Origin: an uncultured Bacilli bacterium
GTDB taxonomy: Bacteria > Bacillota_I > Bacilli_A > RF39 > UBA660
DNA: 12,016 nucleotides
Direction of reading: 5' to 3'
Assembly: GCA_947624475.1 (NCBI GenBank)
Contig: CANQKK010000014.1
Span: forward strand, 1 to 12,016
Shown here in pieces: positions 6,899 to 12,016 of the stretch (the stretch's first letter is position 1; each line of letters opens with the position of its first letter). The notes below the pieces were generated by a model that worked only from the letters and a program-made list of their open reading frames with translations, ran no database searches and had not been told where the DNA came from. Position numbers and translations under genes: made by a program.

Positions 6899-8078
6899 AT
6901 TTTTAGGAATGTTTGTTACTTTCTTGCTATTTTTAAGTGGTTGTTATAACTATAGAGAACTAAATGACCTTGCTATCGTAACCGCTATCAGTATCGACTA
7001 CGACGAGAAGACTGATAATTATAAAGTAATTACCCAAGTTATTAATCCTATCAAACAGCAGGACGTCTCAAGTAGTGGCGAGCCGACCTTTATAAATTTC
7101 AGTTCCGAGAAAAAATCGCTTCAGGAGGCCTTTAGAACTATTGTTTTAGAGTCTCCCAAACAACTATACGGCTCACAGATGCAAATTTTGATACTGAGTG
7201 AGACGGTAGTAGAAAATCATCTTCCTAATGTCATCGACTTTTTTACGAGAGACCCGGAGATGCGCTCGGAGTTTAAAATTATAATTGCCAAAAACGATAA
7301 GACCCTCGAAGGAGTCTTACTTCAAACCGTATTAGACGATCTTTCTTCTTCAAATATTTTAGATTCGCTCGAAAAGCAAGGAGAAATACTTGGACTTACT
7401 TGTAATCTTACTTTAAATGACCTTACGAATATGTACCTTAATCCATATTTAGAAATTATCCTTCCCTCGATGGTAGTAGAGGGCCCTGTCGAAGAAGGAG
7501 AAAAAAGAGAAAACATTACCGACACCGTTCAGAAAGCCACAGTCAAAATAAAGACAACTGGTATTTTCAGAGGCAAAAAATTACTTGGCTACCTAACGGA
7601 AGACGAATCAAAGATGCTAAACCTAATTAGAGGAGACCTAAAAAATACGATTATAAGACTGGACACTGATACGGGATACATCGTCTTCGAACCTAATAGA
7701 ATTAAGACAAAGACAGAGGCTGACGTTAAAAAAAACAAAGTTAAGATAACAATCGAAGGTTTTTCGAGAATAAAAGAGGTAAACGATATGACTAATCTTA
7801 GGTCGGTTAAAGAAATAGATGACCTAGAAGAAAAACTAAATAAAGAAATAGAAAAGATGGCGGGTGAAACTTTTATAAATATTCGAGATAAATATAAGAC
7901 CGATGTTTTTAAATTTAGAGATTTATACTACAAGACAGATAATAAATATTTTAAAGAAAACGACAGTAATTGGTATGAGGATGTTTATCCAAAGTTAGAA
8001 ATAGAAGTTAATTCTAAAATCGAACTATACGAGAAAGGTAATACTTTAGGAGGAATTGAATATGAAAGAAAAAATTAA
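6885..8078 (+). CDS. Spore germinant receptor lipoprotein subunit C (Ger(x)C family)
   Basis: Lipoprotein subunit of the germinant receptor, 397 residues. It has a lipoprotein signal with lipobox LSGC (lipidated Cys20) followed by YNYRELNDLAIVTAISID, the classic start of mature Ger(x)C proteins. Other family segments are SLQEAFRTI, LYGSQMQILILSE and FFTRDPEMRS (about 118-127). The C-terminal domain contains TGIFRGKKLLGYLTEDES (about 226-243), RDKYKTDVFKF (about 335-345) and a final VYPKLEIEVNSKIELYEKG near the end. SD AAGGGAGG (6871-6878) lies inside the A-subunit gene, 6 nt before the ATG, so the two are translationally coupled. Placement between A and B gives the order A-C-B rather than the A-B-C of B. 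subtilis gerA. Confidence 0.95.
   Translation: MRKIKFLGMFVTFLLFLSGCYNYRELNDLAIVTAISIDYDEKTDNYKVITQVINPIKQQDVSSSGEPTFINFSSEKKSLQEAFRTIVLESPKQLYGSQMQILILSETVVENHLPNVIDFFTRDPEMRSEFKIIIAKNDKTLEGVLLQTVLDDLSSSNILDSLEKQGEILGLTCNLTLNDLTNMYLNPYLEIILPSMVVEGPVEEGEKRENITDTVQKATVKIKTTGIFRGKKLLGYLTEDESKMLNLIRGDLKNTIIRLDTDTGYIVFEPNRIKTKTEADVKKNKVKITIEGFSRIKEVNDMTNLRSVKEIDDLEEKLNKEIEKMAGETFINIRDKYKTDVFKFRDLYYKTDNKYFKENDSNWYEDVYPKLEIEVNSKIELYEKGNTLGGIEYERKN
8048..8053 (+). promoter_or_regulatory. Ribosome binding site fixing the B-subunit start
   Basis: AGGAGG lies 8 nt before the ATG at 8062 but only 2 nt before an in-frame TTG at 8056, so the ATG is the start. Confidence 0.85.
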
Positions 8079-9144
8079 TGCCCTTCAGTTTTCGAGTTCT
8101 TTTTTGCTTTGCATACTATCTTCAACTATAGGGCTCAGTTTATATACCACGATTAAAATAGCAAGTATCGATACTTATATAAGTGTAGCCATTGGCTCAG
8201 TACTAGGTATTATTCCCCTCTTACTATTTCTCTATATTTTTAATTACGAGAGTGATCTTCCCATCTATAAAAAGACCGTCCATATTTTTGGAAAAGTTGT
8301 TGGTAATATCATAAATGTAATTATTGTACTCTTATATTTTGTCGTTGGAATGACAGTACTATTTAATTTGAGTAATTTTATTGTTTCTCAATATCTAGCA
8401 GAGACACCTCTTACTCTTATTATATCAGTCTTTGGTCTTATTATTTTCTATGCTATAAATAAAGGGTTTGAAACACTTACGAGGGTTTCTAGTATCTTTG
8501 TCGTCATCGTACTATTCTTCTTCCTTTTTAGTTTTGCATATTTATTTCAAGAGTTTAATGTCGATAACTTAAAACCAATCTTAGAGTTTGGACTTAAGAA
8601 GCCTCTCCTCGGAGGATTTGTCAATACATTAATATTTTTAGGTCCAATATATACGCTTCTTATTTTTCCAAAGAATAATATTGTGGATAAAGAGAAAATT
8701 AACAAGTATATATCTATCAGTTATCTAATTGGAATAGTAGTTATCTTTTTAATATCTTTTCTATCGATTGGTATATTAGGAAAATATCTTATCGACTTAT
8801 ATCAATACCCCGGATATATATCACTTAAGAGAATATCGCTCTTTGGTTTTATCGACCGAATTGAAAATTTTTTATCTATTCACTGGATACTAAGTTCATT
8901 TATTAATTTATCGATGATCTTCTATTACATAAAGGGAAATATTAAGAAAGAGAAAAATAGTAAGATATTAAATTTTATTTTATGCTTAGGAGCAGTTATC
9001 ATCTCCTATAACGTTTTTCATAATAATACTAATTTTAATTTTTATACCTATAAGATATACCCTTATATATTAGGTGCTCTTTTAAGTAATTATATAATTA
9101 TATTTGGAGGAATATTGTTTAGAAAAATATTTAAAAAAAATTGA
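8062..9144 (+). CDS. Spore germinant receptor permease subunit B (GerAB/Spore_permease family)
   Basis: Integral membrane subunit of the germinant receptor, in the APC superfamily of amino-acid transporters. GerB proteins are known to bind germinant amino acids. It has 360 residues and about ten hydrophobic helices (about 9-29, 39-60, 79-101, 110-128, 138-160, 180-198, 213-235, 270-290, 302-318, 330-350). Family signs are INALQFSSSFLLCILSSTIG at the start, FETLTRVSSIF after helix 4, and YPGYISLKRISLFGFIDRIE followed by W in the second half, matching the RIE...W pattern of this family. It overlaps the C-subunit gene by 17 nt and is the last gene of the operon. It ends in TGA, read as stop. Confidence 0.94.
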   Translation: MKEKINALQFSSSFLLCILSSTIGLSLYTTIKIASIDTYISVAIGSVLGIIPLLLFLYIFNYESDLPIYKKTVHIFGKVVGNIINVIIVLLYFVVGMTVLFNLSNFIVSQYLAETPLTLIISVFGLIIFYAINKGFETLTRVSSIFVVIVLFFFLFSFAYLFQEFNVDNLKPILEFGLKKPLLGGFVNTLIFLGPIYTLLIFPKNNIVDKEKINKYISISYLIGIVVIFLISFLSIGILGKYLIDLYQYPGYISLKRISLFGFIDRIENFLSIHWILSSFINLSMIFYYIKGNIKKEKNSKILNFILCLGAVIISYNVFHNNTNFNFYTYKIYPYILGALLSNYIIIFGGILFRKIFKKN

Positions 9145-9187
9145 ATTTATTGGTATAACTTTCTAGTTATAGAACATAATATTAATG

Positions 9188-9208
9188 AGCAGATGATTTA
9201 CTTCTGCT
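9188..9208 (+). repeat. Hairpin, first of a tandem pair after the germination operon
   Basis: AGCAGA (9188-9193) and TCTGCT (9203-9208) form a perfect 6-bp stem with a 9-nt loop, followed by a T/A-rich run. It sits about 10 nt ahead of the stronger terminator hairpin and may act as an auxiliary terminator or 3'-end stabiliser. Confidence 0.4.
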
Positions 9209-9217
9209 TTATATATA

Positions 9218-9256
9218 AAGAGGCGATATAATTATCACCTCTTCTTTATTTTAAAA
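9218..9256 (+). terminator. Rho-independent terminator of the germination operon
   Basis: AAGAGG (9218-9223) pairs with CCTCTT (9238-9243). Inside it, GAT/ATC continue the stem after a C/A mismatch, with loop ATAATT. A T-rich run (CTTTATTTT) follows. Confidence 0.75.
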
Positions 9257-9323
9257 TATTAACCGAGCCCATACATTATTGTAACTCTTTCATAGTCTAT
9301 TACTGTGGAGATGATCTTAATAT

Positions 9324-10145
9324 ATGGTACATATTCTTTCAAACTTTAGTCCTGTACTTCAGGCTTTTATCGCCTGTCTATTTACTTACAGCGTGACCGC
9401 TATCGGGGCTGCTTTAGTTTTTCTTTTTAAAAAAGTTAATAAGAATGTCTTAGATGCGATGCTCGGTTTTTCGGCAGGTGTTATGATAGCGGCTTCTTTT
9501 TGGTCTCTTTTATCGCCTGCCATCGAAATGGCTACTAATTTGAAGATGACAGCATGGTTAGTTTCTTTTATTGGCTTCTTTGGCGGAGGAGTACTACTCT
9601 ATAGTGGCGATAAAATCTTCGACTTTTTCGATAAGAAGTTGTCAAAAAAACTTAAGAAAGAGAAAAATACAGAAAGTAAAAGTTTTAAAAGATGCCTCAT
9701 GCTCGTCCTTTCAATTACTCTTCATAATATTCCAGAAGGGCTTGCCGTCGGTGTTGCCTTTGGCTCAGTTATCTATGGATTAGATGGAGCAACGCTCGGA
9801 GCGGCATGTCTACTAGCACTAGGAATTGGTATTCAAAACTTCCCCGAAGGGACTGCCGTAGCGGTTCCATTAAGACGTGAAGGTTTATCTAGGGGAAAAT
9901 CTTTTTTCTACGGACAACTAAGTGGAATAGTCGAACCAATATCGGGAGTATTAGGTGCCCTGCTCGTTTTAAAAATTAGGTATCTACTTCCATTTCTTCT
10001 CAGTTTTGCTGCTGGAGCAATGATATATGTAGTAGTTCAAGAGCTCATTCCCGAAAGTCAGACAAATAAAAAGAAAGACTTAATGGCTCTCTTTACATTA
10101 ATTGGCTTTTCAGTAATGATGATTTTAGATGTTGCTTTAGGATAA
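9324..10145 (+). CDS. ZIP-family divalent metal transporter
   Basis: Membrane protein of 273 residues that would import Zn2+ or another divalent cation. About eight helices are expected, with a charged cytoplasmic loop at about 103-123 (KKLSKKLKKEKN), shorter in His than many ZIPs. The metal-site motifs of the paired central helices are present: LHNIPEGLAVG (His134, Asn135, Glu138) and IQNFPEGTAVAVPLR (Gln171, Asn172, Glu175). GQLSGIVEP (197-205) and VVVQELIPES (236-245) match the next two helices. It resembles the GufA/ZupT-like bacterial branch. SD GGAG (9307-9310) is a long 13 nt from the ATG; a nearby ATG at 9311 is out of frame. It stands alone between two terminators, so it is probably monocistronic. 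No clear promoter or metal-repressor site was found in the 68 bp after the upstream terminator. Confidence 0.93.
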   Translation: MVHILSNFSPVLQAFIACLFTYSVTAIGAALVFLFKKVNKNVLDAMLGFSAGVMIAASFWSLLSPAIEMATNLKMTAWLVSFIGFFGGGVLLYSGDKIFDFFDKKLSKKLKKEKNTESKSFKRCLMLVLSITLHNIPEGLAVGVAFGSVIYGLDGATLGAACLLALGIGIQNFPEGTAVAVPLRREGLSRGKSFFYGQLSGIVEPISGVLGALLVLKIRYLLPFLLSFAAGAMIYVVVQELIPESQTNKKKDLMALFTLIGFSVMMILDVALG

Positions 10146-10154
10146 AGAACATTT

Positions 10155-10193
10155 AAAAAACCTCGTATCTAATTTAAAGATATCGGGGTTTTT
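10155..10193. terminator. Bidirectional terminator between the ZIP gene and rpsP-khpA
   Basis: A run of A (10155-10160), CCTCG, TATC, a loop, GATA, a bulged T, CGGGG and a T run (10189-10193) form one hairpin with A on the left and T on the right. It can therefore stop transcription from the plus-strand ZIP gene and from the minus-strand khpA. Confidence 0.8.
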
Positions 10194-10211
10194 GGAACTT
10201 AAATAGTTCTA

Positions 10212-10463
10212 TTAATAAGAGTCGACATTAATTTTTACTAGTTTATTATCTTTACTGAAGGAAGAGGCTTGAACGATAGTTCGAATAGCATTGATAGTCT
10301 TTCCTTCACGACCAATTACTTTTGGTATATCTTCGCTACTTACCATAACTTCAATTAAAATAGTATTATCATCATCGGACTCAAATTCTTTTACTGATAC
10401 TGAATCGGAATCTACTACGAGATTTTTGATAATTAACTCGGTAAGACTTATTAAATTATCCAT
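10212..10463 (-). CDS. khpA: KH-domain RNA-binding protein KhpA (YlqC family)
   Basis: Small single-KH protein, 83 residues. In other Firmicutes it pairs with KhpB/EloR, binds many RNAs and influences cell elongation. The KH GXXG loop is seen at 51-54 in IPKVIGREGKTINAIRTIV, and the N-terminal LTELIIKNLVVDSDSVSVKE matches the family's typical opening. The ATG shares its A with the rpsP stop (TAATG), so translation is coupled. Its only SD is a modest AAGG in the last rpsP codons, right after a strong hairpin (10479-10503). It is followed directly by a terminator, so rimM-trmD, which often follow in Firmicutes, are not here. Confidence 0.93.
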   Translation of the reverse strand: MDNLISLTELIIKNLVVDSDSVSVKEFESDDDNTILIEVMVSSEDIPKVIGREGKTINAIRTIVQASSFSKDNKLVKINVDSY

Positions 10464-10735
10464 TACTTACCTTGCTTAGAATTATGGAACTTTTCCATAA
10501 TTCCTGCTTTACTAAATAAATTTTTTACGGTATCAGTAGGAATGGCTCCATTATTAAGCCACTTTAAGGCGATTTCCTCATCTATTTTTACTTCCGCTGG
10601 TGATACTAGTGGATTATAAGTTCCAACTTTTTCGATGAATCTTCCATCTCTTGGACTTCTCGAATCCGCTACGATAATGCGGTAGAAAGGTGCTTTTTTA
10701 GCGCCCATTCTCTTTAGTCTTATTTTTACTGCCAT
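10463..10735 (-). CDS. rpsP: 30S ribosomal protein S16
   Basis: Small-subunit ribosomal protein needed for 30S assembly, 90 residues. Signature segments are MAVKIRLKRMGAKKAPFYRI, VADSRSPRDGRFIEKVGTYN and ALKWLNNGAIPTDTVKNLF. The start is the ATG at 10735, preceded by SD GAGGG. An ATG 11 codons upstream (10768) lies at the promoter -10 and would not be transcribed. It has its own consensus promoter and a one-base overlap with khpA. Confidence 0.97.
   Translation of the reverse strand: MAVKIRLKRMGAKKAPFYRIIVADSRSPRDGRFIEKVGTYNPLVSPAEVKIDEEIALKWLNNGAIPTDTVKNLFSKAGIMEKFHNSKQGK
10479..10503 (-). repeat. Perfect 11-bp hairpin in the rpsP 3' end, just before khpA
   Basis: GAATTATGGAA (10479-10489) and its exact complement TTCCATAATTC (10493-10503) flank a 3-nt loop. 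It spans the rpsP codons for Ile-Met-Glu-Lys-Phe-His-Asn-Ser. No T tract follows on the minus strand (next bases CTAAGCAAGG), so it is not a standard terminator. It ends 15 nt before the khpA ATG. Confidence 0.7.
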
Positions 10736-10758
10736 ATTATCCCTCGCTTTCTGATAGT

Positions 10759-10787
10759 ATTTTATCATAAAAAAAATATACTGTCAA
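10759..10787 (-). promoter_or_regulatory. Strong sigma-A promoter of rpsP-khpA
   Basis: TTGACA (10782-10787), 17 bp, TAAAAT (10759-10764), with TGA just upstream of the -10 (extended -10). The transcript start would be near 10752, giving a leader of about 17 nt. The spacer contains eight consecutive T on the minus strand, which is also the tail of the upstream terminator. Confidence 0.85.
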
Positions 10788-10808
10788 CTTATTTTTGTTA
10801 CAGTATAT
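10769..10808 (-). terminator. Terminator of the upstream small gene, overlapping the rpsP promoter
   Basis: On the minus strand, ATATACTGT (10808-10800) pairs with ACAGTATAT (10784-10776). AAC/GTT extends the stem around a bulged G (10785), and an 8-nt loop closes it. Eight T (10776-10769) follow. The 3' arm contains five bases of the rpsP -35 and the T tract is the promoter spacer. Confidence 0.7.
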
Positions 10809-10862
10809 GTTATTAGGTAGTAAATGTTTCCTTTTAGTGTTTCTCCTGATACTTTTTTTCAT

Positions 10863-11090
10863 TTAATAATAAGCATAATATTTTACTGTTTTATTATTAG
10901 GAAATGTTATATCTACTTGGTGCATAAAGCCTAAATGTTCAATATAGTATATATCATTATTTTTCATTTCGATTGTATATTTAGTATGGGCTGTCGAACC
11001 TTTTGTATCATGACGTTTATATCCTACCATAGATATTTGCTCTAACAACAATTTCCAGCCTTCACTTTGTTTTTGTGTTACATAATCCAA
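10863..11090 (-). CDS. Small hypothetical protein, 5' end apparently broken
   Basis: I do not recognise this protein. The open frame can be read from a TTG at 11090 (75 codons), but that TTG has no SD. Sensible coding sequence continues upstream in the same frame to a TGA at 11199-11201. Visible features are QSEGWKLLLEQISMVGYKRH, then KYTIEMKNNDIYYIEHLGF and a C terminus VDITFPNNKTVKYYAYY. It is rich in Tyr and Lys, has no signal or membrane helix, and looks like a small beta-rich domain. It is the second gene of the operon led by the CalY-like protein and ends in the terminator that overlaps the rpsP promoter. Confidence 0.55.
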   Translation of the reverse strand: MDYVTQKQSEGWKLLLEQISMVGYKRHDTKGSTAHTKYTIEMKNNDIYYIEHLGFMHQVDITFPNNKTVKYYAYY

Positions 11091-11202
11091 GTCGCTTGCT
11101 TCGTAAATTATCTCATTTTTAATAGAGAACGTTTTAACATCTTCTGGATTTATATTTAAAATATTCTTTAATTCTCCTTTTTTATTTTTTCCAATTATTC
11201 AT
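11091..11202 (-). other. In-frame upstream extension of the small gene, disrupted start
   Basis: This frame encodes IIGKNKKGELKNILNINPED, then VKTFSIKNEIIYEASD before the TTG. Two starts could have served it. ATG 11202 has SD AAGGA 10 nt upstream but is out of frame; removing one A from the run after ATGAATAATTGG would join the frames into a 112-residue protein. ATG 11219 is in frame but meets TGA after six codons. Trp in this window is TGG, so TGA as Trp is unlikely. Confidence 0.5.
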
Positions 11203-11208
11203 TTTTTA

Positions 11209-11868
11209 TTATCCTTCATCTAAGACGGAAGTTTTATCAGTACTTTGGCTTATTCCTTTTATCGTACCGGTTACTTCTCTTCCCGTAGTAGTTTCAAATG
11301 TTACAGTAGCGGAAAACTTACCTGTGGCGTCATAAGATTCTTGGGCTTCATTTTTATTTGTAAGCCATACGACGAGAATAAACTTCTTAGATGATGGAAG
11401 AAGACTACTACCAGAATTTAGAGTAAAATTATTACCTAAAGACTGACTCTTACCACTTTCTACTTTTGTTTTTTCAAGATATGTGCTTCCATCTTCATTT
11501 AGGACAATATAACTTAAATCTTCAATATTAGATACATTAAAATTGATTGTACCAGTAATATCTTGCTTATCAGTAAAATTAGTAAGTTCAAGTTCAAAAG
11601 CAAGACATGATCCAAAACCATTATCATCTGTACACTCTTGTTTATAGGCTACCATAATATCATCATCGGCAGTAGGAATTAACTTCTTAGGGGTAAACTT
11701 TTGAGATACTCCTAGTCCTAATTTGGCTTTTCCTGCTTCGACAGATATAGCATCGGCCTTACCACGAGCAGTAATAGTAAAGTAAGAAAAAGTTACACCA
11801 ACAAGTATAATTATCATGCTTAAAATAGATGTTAAGAGTAAAAATTTATTTATTTTATTACCTTTCAT
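11209..11868 (-). CDS. Secreted TasA/CalY-like protein with SipW-type signal peptide
   Basis: A 219-residue secreted protein. Its N terminus has Lys residues, a hydrophobic helix (about 9-27) and then VGVTFSYFT...ISVEAGKAKLGL, resembling the SipW-dependent signal and mature start of TasA/CalY (AYF...AG.LDL) proteins. Those form matrix fibres or act as cell-surface metalloproteases (camelysin). A beta-rich body follows, ending in FILVVWLTNKN and GKFSATVTFE, the usual C-terminal strands of this type. Two Cys (79 and 88, in ECTDDNGFGSC) could form a disulfide outside the cell. There is no Cna-B domain or LPXTG-like signal. SD AAGGAG (11881-11886) is 12 nt before the ATG. No SipW signal peptidase gene is visible in the window. 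Exact function is unknown; the family assignment is from the N-terminal pattern. Confidence 0.75.
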   Translation of the reverse strand: MKGNKINKFLLLTSILSMIIILVGVTFSYFTITARGKADAISVEAGKAKLGLGVSQKFTPKKLIPTADDDIMVAYKQECTDDNGFGSCLAFELELTNFTDKQDITGTINFNVSNIEDLSYIVLNEDGSTYLEKTKVESGKSQSLGNNFTLNSGSSLLPSSKKFILVVWLTNKNEAQESYDATGKFSATVTFETTTGREVTGTIKGISQSTDKTSVLDEG

Positions 11869-11884
11869 ATTTACCTATCACTCC

Positions 11885-11904
11885 TTATCATAATATAATG
11901 ATAA
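11885..11904. repeat. Inverted repeat over the -10 of the CalY-like gene
   Basis: TTATCAT (11885-11891) and ATGATAA (11898-11904) are exact complements with a 6-bp A/T spacer, covering the -10 element and the likely transcript start. It could be a repressor operator, but short AT-rich dyads arise by chance. Confidence 0.35.
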
Positions 11905-11926
11905 CAAATTTTTAATTTTTTTTCAA
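11898..11926 (-). promoter_or_regulatory. Sigma-A-type promoter of the CalY-like operon
   Basis: TTGAAA (11921-11926), a 17-bp A/T-rich spacer, TATCAT (11898-11903). Transcription would start near 11891, just before SD AAGGAG. The remaining 90 bases to the right edge are AT-rich and show no supported gene. Confidence 0.65.
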
Positions 11927-12016
11927 GTAGTCGATAATAAGTATTTTTTCCTTTGTAAACTTTTTTAATAAAAATAGTCAAAATTAAAAGGAATATTTTA
12001 AGTAATTTAAAAAATG

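Noticed and set aside
9142..9240. TGA as Trp, extending the permease gene by about 28 codons
   Set aside because: All conserved Trp residues in the window use TGG, and the extension would run into the terminator hairpins.
10736..10768. Longer S16 starting at 10768
   Set aside because: The start codon overlaps the promoter -10 region, and S16 proteins begin at MAVKIRLKR.
11990..12016. A divergent gene starting at the ATG at 12014
   Set aside because: Only the start codon is inside the window, and the nearest SD-like AAGGA is too far upstream to support it.

Overview
The window looks like chromosomal DNA from a low-GC, endospore-forming Bacillota, probably an uncultured, gut-type member of Bacilli. 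It is strongly AT-rich, SD-led genes are common, and sigma-A-type promoters (TTGACA/TTGAAA, 17-bp spacers) recur. A complete germinant-receptor operon implies sporulation. TGG is used for Trp and TGA stops the gerB-like gene, so the code is the standard bacterial one and not the mycoplasma code.

Layout from left to right. (1) 1-1515, minus strand: the 5' two-thirds of parE (topoisomerase IV subunit B), cut by the window edge, with its own promoter at 1608-1636. (2) 5289-1685, minus strand: a self-contained three-gene surface operon. It starts at a strong promoter (5284-5289 / 5261-5266). It encodes a secreted wall-anchored adhesin (thioester-like domain, two Cna-B isopeptide domains, unusual sorting signal), then a sortase overlapping it by 14 nt, then an unrecognised five-helix membrane protein with a long cytoplasmic tail. 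It ends in a 28-bp palindromic terminator. (3) 5453-9144, plus strand: a spore germinant receptor operon in the order A-C-B, with overlapping genes, closed by tandem hairpins at 9188-9256. (4) 9324-10145, plus strand: a ZIP-family metal transporter. It faces the next operon across a bidirectional terminator at 10155-10193. (5) 10735-10212, minus strand: rpsP-khpA. Its promoter -35 and spacer are embedded in the terminator of the gene before it. (6) 11868-10863, minus strand: a TasA/CalY (SipW-type) secreted protein followed by a small unknown gene whose reading frame is broken near its start.

How the genes fit together. The adhesin and sortase form an obvious substrate-enzyme pair, and the third gene is a candidate partner. 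Three features of this operon depart from the textbook families: the adhesin's TQXA motif reads TALA (no thioester Gln), its sorting signal reads IPMENTSS rather than LPXTG, and the sortase has Gln where the catalytic Arg is expected. This is the most likely place in the window for undescribed biology. The germination operon is a conventional receptor in the forespore inner membrane. The rpsP-khpA pair is housekeeping, but it carries two notable RNA-level structures: a composite terminator/promoter and a perfect 11-bp hairpin just before khpA.

No tRNA, rRNA, CRISPR array, insertion sequence or phage gene was seen. No gene-free stretch exceeds about 190 bases.
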